The notes under the pieces: model-generated
The model's input: the letters and a program-made list of their open reading frames with translations, nothing else
Databases searched by the model: none
Told to the model about the DNA's origin: nothing
NCBI GenBank assembly: GCA_015521185.1
Contig: WAOS01000097.1
Location: 1 to 32,628 of the forward strand
DNA from: Desulfurococcales archaeon
GTDB taxonomy: Archaea > Thermoproteota > Thermoprotei_A > Sulfolobales > Acidilobaceae
Direction of reading: 5' to 3'
DNA: 32,628 nt
Shown here: positions 16,201 to 22,224 of the stretch, piece after piece
Layout of the letters: every line of letters begins with the position of its first letter
Numbering within the stretch: the stretch's first letter is position 1
Translations under genes and position numbers: made by a program

Positions 16201-17292
16201 GTCAGAGACTATTTCTACAACCTTCTCGTAGACATCGTTCTCGGGATAAGTGTAGAGGTCGTAGACCCTTCTCAGGCTCCATGCGGCCCTTCCTCCCGCC
16301 TCGAAGTTTAGCAGGCTGCGGAAAAGCCTTACCCTGCTACCTCTCGGGCGGCCAGTAGCGGTGCTTACTATTAGGCTTGCAGCCCTCTTCCTCGCCTTCT
16401 CGATCCTGCTAGCGATCTTCTCGATGCTCCTCTCTATCTTGTCAAGCTCGCGTTTAAGCCTCTCCTCCTCCCTAGGCCGCGGAGTCCCCTGGGCCTGTAT
16501 CTGCGTTAGTCTCGCCAGTATAGCTGCTCTCCTCCTCTGGAGGCGGAGAAGCTCCATCCCGAGCTCCATGTCTTCCTCCGTGAAACCCGTTATACGGAGT
16601 ATAACGTTGACGCTCTTCGCGCTTTTTAGAACCGCGTCGACATCGTCCACGAACACTAGCCTGTACCTGTGCCTCGACACGAGATCGACTCTGGTCCTCG
16701 CGAACGCCGCGGTAGTTATGAGAATATCGAAGTCCCCGGACTCGAGCTTCGATAAATTCTCGTTTCTAACCTTCCTGGGCTGTTTGCTGTGGATGACCAC
16801 TACTCTGGCCTTGGTGTTGGATAGGCTCATCATGCCGAGTATCTTCTTCTCGGCCTGCATTACTAAGGCAGTAGTCGGCAGTATAATGTAGCTCTTCCCC
16901 TTGCGCTCCCTAGCCAGGAAGAGGCTGGCTGCGAGCCCGAACGTCGTCTTCCCGACTCCTGTAGGAGCAACGATGCTGAAGCTATCGCCTCTAACAAGAC
17001 GGCGAGCCCACGTCCTCTGCGCGCCCCACGGCCTGCTCCCCACTGCCCTGCGAAAGAACTCTATGAGCCGCTCGCTCTCCTCCTCTAGCCGGGCCAGCTC
17101 CCTGTACTCTCTGAGGGTGCCCTCGCGCTTGAGAGCCTCGTATATCGAGAGTATGCTTTTCTGCTTTGGAGGCTCGCTAAGACATCGCTCGCATGGAAGG
17201 CCCTGGGATAGCCTCTCCTCAGTGTTTGGGCCGAGACAGTTTGGACATGAGTGTCTGTAGACAGCCCTTGCCGGTGTAGGGGGTTTGCTCAT
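13207..17292 (-). CDS. rgy: Reverse gyrase
   Basis: Reverse gyrase introduces positive supercoils using ATP and is the hallmark enzyme of hyperthermophiles. All parts are present over 1361 residues: an N-terminal zinc finger (Cys 16, 19, 34 and 37), Walker A APTGVGKTT (109-117), the DEAD-type box VDDVD, the helicase ARTSR-like QASGRTSRLY, the TOPRIM start VVESPNKARTIAGFFG (about 660), a second zinc finger CMNCGYQ...CPVCGS (about 750), the DPDVEGEKIG metal site, and the topoisomerase IA tyrosine in LITYHRTDS (about 1035). It is intact, with no intein. A TATA-like ATATCTATAT at 17311-17320 predicts transcription starting close to the ATG at 17292, so the mRNA may be leaderless. The nitrilase-like gene follows with a 4-nt overlap. 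Confidence 0.98.
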   Translation of the reverse strand: MSKPPTPARAVYRHSCPNCLGPNTEERLSQGLPCERCLSEPPKQKSILSIYEALKREGTLREYRELARLEEESERLIEFFRRAVGSRPWGAQRTWARRLVRGDSFSIVAPTGVGKTTFGLAASLFLARERKGKSYIILPTTALVMQAEKKILGMMSLSNTKARVVVIHSKQPRKVRNENLSKLESGDFDILITTAAFARTRVDLVSRHRYRLVFVDDVDAVLKSAKSVNVILRITGFTEEDMELGMELLRLQRRRAAILARLTQIQAQGTPRPREEERLKRELDKIERSIEKIASRIEKARKRAASLIVSTATGRPRGSRVRLFRSLLNFEAGGRAAWSLRRVYDLYTYPENDVYEKVVEIVSDPLFRGGGLVYVPIDHGIDGAERLAEMIRERGLRAEAYHSKSPPGLLDAFASGDIDILVGVANYYGTLVRGLDLPERVRYAVFAGVPRHKFPADVGEPHPARLIRLLALLVEAPIEDIREQARRHMARLRDILRRLSPAALRMITEKVLAGDVDGPGSPAWIVAEAYQFLRQALEEEDVWEYLKTRTDIAIEERHGNRYLLIADVPTYIQASGRTSRLYAGGITLGVSIVVVDNEAVFNGLVRRMRFYVETEWRKLEDVDIKEIMRMVDEDRERVRRLRRGEVEVPDLVKTALLVVESPNKARTIAGFFGQPSIRILPEGTRVYEVTTGNLILSVVASGGHVYDLAPKARKIDEEIAGITGNGALDIFSVLVTRKKPRSYTPVYTSIKRCMNCGYQYTADTPRCPVCGSTRVKDSRGTVADIRRVAWEVDQVLIGTDPDVEGEKIGWDIAMLLRPYSRSLLRVEFHEVTKRAITEALENPREFNSRLVDAQVVRRIEDRWIGYTLSPILWCHFWPHYYCRELLEIRRASKERRRCEQNRYYYNLSAGRVQTPVLGWVVERTRLNRELVFQVMLSIRVDGAELRATVKEDELEGDVSALGQIYKYAKPREKGRLRIYPEPVLVEVDVLERTESTMPPPPPYTTDTMIADASRFLGLGAPETMRLAQNLFEWGLITYHRTDSTRVSEKGIQVAREWITEKFPNIAEKIFKPRSWGKGGAHEAIRPTRPIDAETLWNLINEGVIEIQGVFTRNHLRLYDLIFRRFMASQMREADVERTRYKLTVVLYGFSLETEGITRIGREGDPASRGFTLVWEYIHTIPRLDPGKYEAVLAIARVGKAPLYTQGELVLEMKKRGIGRPSTYAKIVDTLLRRRYITRAGGRRSDMVASTPRGEYVYRYLSRDITYFRDYFSRLGSRAMKTIENVPRLVSEERTRELEEKMDKIERGETRREEVLDEIYEELEGLSVPISAFISGLSRLNVSELEECLRGSIAVKVAGGEE

Positions 17293-17310
17293 TCTAGAGG
17301 ATCCCCGCGC

Positions 17311-17320
17311 ATATAGATAT
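17311..17320 (-). promoter_or_regulatory. TATA-like box of reverse gyrase
   Basis: ATATCTATAT on the minus strand lies 19-28 nt upstream of the rgy ATG. This spacing places the transcript start at about the start codon. Confidence 0.4.
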
Positions 17321-17353
17321 GGCCGGAAGGATTTTTGTGGGTTTTGTGTAGTG

Positions 17354-18142
17354 TTAGAGATATTCCTCCGGGGGAAGATAAAATCTTATCTTGCTCTTGT
17401 GATAATCTCTAATAACTGTCCTGGCCGCCTCCTCGACGAGAGGCTCCTTATCCTTCTTGTAGAACCACCCCCTCTTGCGGGCCAGTGCCTCCAGTATGGC
17501 GTAGGGATCCCTCTCCTCTATGCCATACGCCTCGAGCACGGCTCGCGGATTATAGCGGAGTATCCTCTCAAGAAGCGCCATAGCAGGCCTAACAGGGTCG
17601 GAGAGCTCCTCCGGCGAGCGCCCCCGAATAACGGCCTCCGGCCAGCCGCCCTCGACAGGTATGACGCCTGGCGTGTCAATCATGTAGAAGCCAGGCTCTA
17701 CCTTGAGGAGCTGGATCGCCTTAGTATATCCGGGGCTGCCCGGTATTGGGCTCGTGCTAGCCCCTTTCCGCCCGCGGAGAGCGTTTATCACGCTGCTCTT
17801 ACCCGTCTTCGGGTAACCGATGACCGCCGCGCTGAAGGGCTTTATCGGGGCTACAGCCTTGATCAGCCCCCTGAGCATCCTCGTCCCGAGGCGGCGCGTC
17901 GCGCTTACATACATGACCTCGTAGCCCTGGCCCTCGATGATCCTTTTCCACTTCTCCGCCACGCTCCTAGGTACGAGGTCCGCCTTGTTCAAGACTATGA
18001 CTAGCTCCTTGTCGAGTGCCTCAGCCATTCGCTCGGCACGCCTGCTGCGCGTGTGGACCGGATCCCTGATATCGACTACTTCCACTATAACGTCGGCGTT
18101 CTTTATTGTCCTAGCAAGCATTCTCCAGCTGGCTAGCTCCAA
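17354..18142 (-). CDS. Circularly permuted GTPase of the YlqF/RbgA-NOG family
   Basis: The 262-residue protein is a small GTPase with permuted motif order: G4 LNKADLV (about residue 50), G5 SATR (about 80), then G1 GYPKTGKSS (about 109) and G3 DTPGV (about 160). This G4-G5-G1-G2-G3 order defines the YlqF/RbgA/MMR1-HSR1 group, whose studied members assist late large-subunit ribosome assembly. The C-terminal helical domain (about 190-262) is the usual RNA/ribosome-binding part. The TTG start at 18142 has GGTG 7 nt upstream; a TATA-like AAAATATATCC lies at about 18197-18206. It is followed 61 nt later by reverse gyrase on the same strand. Confidence 0.9.
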   Translation of the reverse strand: MELASWRMLARTIKNADVIVEVVDIRDPVHTRSRRAERMAEALDKELVIVLNKADLVPRSVAEKWKRIIEGQGYEVMYVSATRRLGTRMLRGLIKAVAPIKPFSAAVIGYPKTGKSSVINALRGRKGASTSPIPGSPGYTKAIQLLKVEPGFYMIDTPGVIPVEGGWPEAVIRGRSPEELSDPVRPAMALLERILRYNPRAVLEAYGIEERDPYAILEALARKRGWFYKKDKEPLVEEAARTVIRDYHKSKIRFYLPPEEYL

Positions 18143-18252
18143 TTCTCTACACCTTCTCCGCGGCTCTCTCCAGCAGGAGTCTGGCGCTGTCCGAAGGATA
18201 TATTTTGGGTCCTATGGAAAATAGTGCGGAGGAAAATTATTGTTGATGAGGA

Positions 18253-18276
18253 TAGAGGAGGCTTAGGCCTCCTCTA
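18253..18276 (-). terminator. Hairpin across the ferredoxin stop codon
   Basis: TAGAGGAGGC-TTAG-GCCTCCTCTA is a perfect 10-bp stem with a 4-nt loop. On the minus strand it straddles the ferredoxin TAA stop codon and is followed by a T-containing run (AATAATTTTCC). It looks like an intrinsic-terminator or mRNA 3'-end structure. Confidence 0.55.
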
Positions 18277-18502
18277 CGTGGATTATGTTTACGGGGCAGC
18301 TCTCGGCTGCCTCCTGCACGCAGTCCTTGAGGTCGTCGGGGACTACGCCCTCTGCATTGTTGTCAGGGCTAACCCTGAACTGGGGGACAATCTCGCTCTT
18401 CCCGTCCTCCTCGTTCATCTGGAAGACGTCGCCACATATGCTCACACAGACCATGTCGGAGATACACGCATCCCTTGGGTCTATCCTTACCTTCACGGGC
18501 AC
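18263..18502 (-). CDS. Ferredoxin with one Asp cluster ligand (Pyrococcus type)
   Basis: The 79-residue protein is a single-cluster ferredoxin for cytoplasmic electron transfer. The cluster loop is C-x2-D-x2-C-x3-C (Cys13, Asp16, Cys19, Cys23) and the last ligand is Cys69 in the ESCPV segment. The Asp in place of the second Cys matches the Pyrococcus furiosus ferredoxin, whose [4Fe-4S] cluster readily converts to [3Fe-4S]; Cys23 and Cys61 correspond to that protein's disulfide pair. Cys23 is followed by Gly, not the usual Pro. The GTG start at 18502 has GGGGTGAG upstream; a TATA-like TTAAATA lies at 18554-18560. A strong hairpin covers the stop codon. The physiological partner is unknown. Confidence 0.93.
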   Translation of the reverse strand: MPVKVRIDPRDACISDMVCVSICGDVFQMNEEDGKSEIVPQFRVSPDNNAEGVVPDDLKDCVQEAAESCPVNIIHVEEA

Positions 18503-18668
18503 CGTTCCTCACCCCTCTTCCTCGAGTCGTGTCGTCTCTCGGTGTTGCTCTGGTATTTAATGATTGGTATATCGCGATTAGTGTCGTTCTCCATCTCAAA
18601 GCTCTATGCCAAACACGTATAATTAACCGGTGCCCACCGTTTTTACTATGAATGTTGGGTGAGAGGGA
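18503..18668. promoter_or_regulatory. Divergent promoter region, ferredoxin and PAC2 genes
   Basis: This 166-nt gap holds no gene. It has TTAAATA on minus (18554-18560) for the ferredoxin and TATAATTAA on plus (18618-18626) for the PAC2-family gene, whose Shine-Dalgarno motif GGGTGAG is at 18657-18663. Confidence 0.55.
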
Positions 18669-19451
18669 GTGTACGCAAACCCTGTGTACGAGGAAGAGAT
18701 CGACGGCTTCACGTTCATCGAGTACGAGCGCTTCGCTCCCGAGGCGCTTGTCCTAGCGCTACCAGACGTGGGTCTAGTGGGTGCGATAACGGGGTTACAC
18801 ATAGTGAGAGAGCTACGCCTCCGCGACGTGGTGGGCATCGACAGTTATAACATGCTCCCGCCCGTGACCGTGATAATAGATGGTGTCCCCAAGCACCCGG
18901 TCCGTATATACTCTACTGAGGACGGAAAGCTAGGGGTCCTGCTAACCGACGTGCCCTTCACGCCTCCCGCCATAATAGCGTTTGGCGTGGCCGTCGTCCG
19001 CTATGCTAGGAGCAGGGGCGTGAAGACCCTTGTGAGCGTGACAGGGATAGGGAACCCTGCCAGGTTCGAGATAGAGAAGCCTAACCTCTACGTTGTCGCT
19101 AATAGGCCAGAGCTCGAGAAGGAGGTAATCGAGAAGACGGGGGCCAAGAAGATACCCGCCGGGATACTAGTTGGGCCATACAGCATAGTCCTCAAAGAGG
19201 CAAGTAGGAGGGGGCTCGACAACGTGGTTCTGCTCGCCGATGCTTTCGTCGACATACCGGACCCGGGAGCCGCTATCGTTACTGTTGAGGCTCTGAGTAA
19301 GCTCTACGGTATCAAGGTTGATACTAAGAAGCTTGAGGATGAGGCGGACAAGATCAAGATGAGGCTTAGAGAGCTAATGAGGGAGACCAGGAACCTCATG
19401 GCGAAGATGGGCAAGTCCATGGAGTACCGCCCAACCCTGATGTACACGTGA
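18669..19451 (+). CDS. PAC2-family protein (proteasome assembly chaperone-like)
   Basis: The 260-residue protein belongs to the PAC2/ATP-grasp-associated family related to eukaryotic proteasome assembly chaperone 2. Visible family segments are LVLALPDVGLVGAITG near residue 30, VTGIGNP near 135 and LVGPYSIVLKEA near 178; the C terminus (about 220-260) is a charged helix. Archaeal members include proteins with proteasome-interacting C-terminal tails, but here the tail ends in TLMYT and no clear HbYX motif is present at the very end except the MYT residues, so proteasome binding is uncertain. The GTG start follows GGGTGAG closely. The Hsp20 gene begins 13 nt downstream, so both belong to a protein-quality-control operon. 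Confidence 0.85.
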   Translation: MYANPVYEEEIDGFTFIEYERFAPEALVLALPDVGLVGAITGLHIVRELRLRDVVGIDSYNMLPPVTVIIDGVPKHPVRIYSTEDGKLGVLLTDVPFTPPAIIAFGVAVVRYARSRGVKTLVSVTGIGNPARFEIEKPNLYVVANRPELEKEVIEKTGAKKIPAGILVGPYSIVLKEASRRGLDNVVLLADAFVDIPDPGAAIVTVEALSKLYGIKVDTKKLEDEADKIKMRLRELMRETRNLMAKMGKSMEYRPTLMYT

Positions 19452-19464
19452 GGGGCTGAGAGCC

Positions 19465-19899
19465 GTGTCGGAGGACATGTTCAGCCTCGCGGAGGAGATG
19501 AGGCGCTTCATAGAGAGGAGGATGCGCGAGCTAGTCGAGGCTATACAGAGCGAGTATGTGAGTATGGAGAAACTGTTCGAGGAGAGAATGAGGATGCTGT
19601 CTAGCGGCACAATCGAGCCGCTAGTGAGCATAATCGACGAGGGAGACCACTACGTGATAGTAGTTGAGGCCCCCGGCGTGAAGAGCGACCTCGACATTCG
19701 CTTCGAGCCTAGGCGCATAATAATTGAGGGCTATGTGGACGAGAAGTTCGTCGAGAGCACGTTCGGCGACATGGTATGGGCTAGGAGTATACGTAAGGTG
19801 AAGGGAGAGTATGTGCTTCCAGAGGAAATAGATATTAATGGTATAACAGTGGAGAGAAAGGGGAGTATGATAATAATTAGGGCTCCTAAGAAGCGCTAG
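19465..19899 (+). CDS. hsp20: Small heat-shock protein, Hsp20/alpha-crystallin family
   Basis: This 144-residue chaperone binds unfolding proteins without ATP and forms oligomers. The N-terminal arm (about 1-55) is charged and helical; the alpha-crystallin domain covers about 55-140 with the strands VIVVEAPGV, RRIIIEGY, SIRKVKGEYVLPEEID and ITVERKGSMIIIRAP. The usual C-terminal IXI motif is not evident, though a GSMIIIRAP strand ends the domain. The GTG start is 13 nt after the PAC2 gene, so co-transcription is likely. Its last 14 nt overlap the convergent Hdr-like gene. Confidence 0.92.
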   Translation: MSEDMFSLAEEMRRFIERRMRELVEAIQSEYVSMEKLFEERMRMLSSGTIEPLVSIIDEGDHYVIVVEAPGVKSDLDIRFEPRRIIIEGYVDEKFVESTFGDMVWARSIRKVKGEYVLPEEIDINGITVERKGSMIIIRAPKKR

Positions 19900-22024
19900 A
19901 TTCCTCGTCCTCCACACTTTCTCCCAGGAGCTCAGCTATATCCTTCACTTCGAAGCCGAAGTCCTCTGCCTCGCCTCGGAACATCGTGTTACAGTAGGGG
20001 CATGCAACCGCGACGAACCTCTTATCGCCTCCAGCTTTTGATAGGGTATCGGCGGCCTCCTGGGCCCTAATCCTAGCTATCCTTGTTCCGCGTTTTATCT
20101 CGTAGAACATCTGGCCACCTCCTCCGCCACAGCAGAAGCTCTTGTCTCTGCTCCTAGGCATCTCAACTAGTCGGAGCCCCGGTATTGAGCGTAGGACGCT
20201 TCTGGGCTCGTCGTAGTGGCCGTTCCACCTCCCAAGATAGCAGGGGTCGTGGAACGTTACTGTGTAGTCTAGCTTCTTTGTGGGGCGTATCTTGCCCTCC
20301 TTCAATAGTCTTGATAAGACGACGCTGTGGTGCTCTACTTCCAGCTTCTCGAGGAACTCGGCAAGAGACCTAGTCTCCTCGTTACTCCTCAGATAGTCGA
20401 TATACTTGGGGTACTCGTTCTTGAATACGTGCATTCCGTGTGGGCAGTGGACCAGCAGCTTCTTGAACTTATACTGGGACAAGTTCTCCAGGGTCATCTT
20501 CATTATCTCCACGAAAAGGGTCTCCTCTCCCATCCTCCTAGCAGGCTCTCCGCAGCATCCCTCCTCCAGCAGGACCGCTACCTTGTAACCCGCCTTCTTT
20601 AGGAGCTTGATAGTGTTCTCCACGACCGGCCTAATCCTAGGATCGTAGCTTGCAACACACCCTATCCAGTAGATATAGTCGTACTCCTGCTCGGGCTCGG
20701 CTATTATGTCGTCTCCCAGCCGCTCCGCCATCTCTCTGATCCAGTCCTCCCTGTCCGCCGGGTTGTAGCCGAACGGGTTGCCCGTCTGCTGTATGCTGTA
20801 GAGCGCATTGAGCGCGTCCTCGGGCACTTTCTCGCTACCAGTGCTCATCATTCCCCTGCGAATGTCGAGGATAGTATCTACGTGGTGGATCAGGACGGGA
20901 CACTCGTTAACGCACGCGCCGCAAGTCACACAGCTCCAGACCACCTCAGGGTTGAGTTTGAGCCGGGTCGTCTCCTCGTCCTCGCTCCAAACCTGCTCGT
21001 CCCATTTGTTGGAGAGCATCATATCTCTCAGCGTAGTTATTACGTCGCGGGGGCTGAGGAGCTTGCCGCTGGCGTAAGCGGGGCAAGCGTTCGTACATCT
21101 CATACAGCTAGTACACGCCTCATAGTCCATCCTCTGCTTCCACGTAGTGTCAGAGAGCTTCACAACTCCGATAGGCTTCTCCTCCTCTATCCTCTGGTCT
21201 ATATCGGGATACGCCCTTATCGCGGCCGCAGCGGGCTCCGGCCGGGCGAGGGCTACGTTGAGGCTGGAAGCCGCTATGTGCCATAGGTTGGTGAATGGTA
21301 TCAGTGCTAGGGTTAGCTGGGCTATCAGCATATGGAATAACCAGAGCGGCCTGTAGAGGCTCTCGATCTGGTCCGGGCTCATGCCTGAAGCCCATTGGTA
21401 GACCAGATACCCCACAGGGTCCCACGAGGGGGACTCGTAGTTGTGTCTGGAGCTTAGAGGATAGGCGGCGACGAGGCCGTCGAGGAAGAACCCGGTTATG
21501 ACTATTGTGATGAAGAGCGCGTGAACAACGTAGTATACCGGGTCCTGGGGCAGGTTCGGCGTAAGCTTTAGAGCCCTCCTAATTATTGCGAGAGTGCTCC
21601 CGAGGAGAACCATTAGCCCTGCGATATTGCTGAGAAACTTGTAGGCCATGAAGAAGTCGCCAGTAATAAACCGGAAGAGGTGATCATCTATTGCTCGAAG
21701 CGTGGTGGCAACCAGGAGCCACCCCATCCCTAGGTAGATCAGCAGGTGGATCGTTCCGGGGAACCTATGCCGGACGACCTTCCACTGTAGGAGAGCGTAT
21801 TTCGTGAAGTTCTTTAGGCGGAGACCTATTGGGGAGAGCTCAATCTTCTCCCCGCCATAAGTCCACCTCCTATACGCCGCGTACAGGCTGTAAAGGAGTA
21901 CTATGACTGTTATCGTTGCCACTATGTATACTATAGGCTCGAGATCGTGAACCATTATGAAATGGTCTATATATGGCGCGCCAGCCATCCCGGCGACCCC
22001 CAAATGATAATTGCTGATTGACAC
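19886..22024 (-). CDS. Membrane Fe-S oxidoreductase, HdrE-HdrD-like fusion
   Basis: The 712-residue protein fuses a NarI/HdrE-type cytochrome b membrane part to an HdrD-like soluble part. Residues about 25-255 contain five hydrophobic helices with membrane His residues suited to heme b. Two 4Fe-4S motifs follow, CTSCMRCTNACP and CVTCGACVNECP (about 307-375), then two CCG domains: GCCGEP with HCPHG, and HDPCYLG with FCCGGGGG. Such fusions move electrons between quinones and Fe-S/flavin partners; the bacterial electron-transfer-flavoprotein:menaquinone oxidoreductase has the same layout, and true methanogen HdrDE is split. The partner is not in the window. GTG 22024 is the track start; ATG 21988 is also possible. 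The gene stands alone with two TATA-like copies upstream. Confidence 0.85.
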   Translation of the reverse strand: MSISNYHLGVAGMAGAPYIDHFIMVHDLEPIVYIVATITVIVLLYSLYAAYRRWTYGGEKIELSPIGLRLKNFTKYALLQWKVVRHRFPGTIHLLIYLGMGWLLVATTLRAIDDHLFRFITGDFFMAYKFLSNIAGLMVLLGSTLAIIRRALKLTPNLPQDPVYYVVHALFITIVITGFFLDGLVAAYPLSSRHNYESPSWDPVGYLVYQWASGMSPDQIESLYRPLWLFHMLIAQLTLALIPFTNLWHIAASSLNVALARPEPAAAAIRAYPDIDQRIEEEKPIGVVKLSDTTWKQRMDYEACTSCMRCTNACPAYASGKLLSPRDVITTLRDMMLSNKWDEQVWSEDEETTRLKLNPEVVWSCVTCGACVNECPVLIHHVDTILDIRRGMMSTGSEKVPEDALNALYSIQQTGNPFGYNPADREDWIREMAERLGDDIIAEPEQEYDYIYWIGCVASYDPRIRPVVENTIKLLKKAGYKVAVLLEEGCCGEPARRMGEETLFVEIMKMTLENLSQYKFKKLLVHCPHGMHVFKNEYPKYIDYLRSNEETRSLAEFLEKLEVEHHSVVLSRLLKEGKIRPTKKLDYTVTFHDPCYLGRWNGHYDEPRSVLRSIPGLRLVEMPRSRDKSFCCGGGGGQMFYEIKRGTRIARIRAQEAADTLSKAGGDKRFVAVACPYCNTMFRGEAEDFGFEVKDIAELLGESVEDEESSAS

Positions 22025-22224
22025 GTATAGCGCGTCCCCAGCCCCTTTTATTCAGAATAGGAGGCTATACTGTCAAAAACCCGTAGCCCTCCTTTTATTC
22101 CCCGCTCTAGCCGGCCCGGGGGAGCGCATGTTATATGCGGTCCAGAAGCAGAATCTTACCCTGGAGGAGCCAGCCGCTCCCTGATCTGAGAGCGGCTGTC
22201 AACTATGGGGGAGGGAGCTGCTAG
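22025..22224. promoter_or_regulatory. Divergent intergenic region upstream of polB and the Hdr-like gene
   Basis: The 200-nt gap carries two identical 10-mers CCTTTTATTC at 22044-22053 and 22091-22100; read on the minus strand as GAATAAAAGG they look like tandem TATA boxes for the Hdr-like gene. For polB, TTATAT at 22131-22136 is the best TATA, and the Shine-Dalgarno GGGGGAGGG at 22207-22215 precedes the TTG start. A 9-bp perfect hairpin sits in the presumed polB leader. Confidence 0.55.
22171..22198 (+). other. Perfect 9-bp hairpin in the polB leader
   Basis: CAGCCGCTC and GAGCGGCTG enclose a 10-nt loop, CCTGATCTGA. It lies between the predicted transcript start (about 22160) and the Shine-Dalgarno motif, so it would be in the polB mRNA leader, where it could be a control element or an inert fold. 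Confidence 0.5.

Noticed and set aside
18224-18622. 132-aa plus-strand ORF across the ferredoxin gene.
   Set aside because: The minus-strand ferredoxin is certain from its Cys pattern; this ORF has no recognisable domain and is its shadow.
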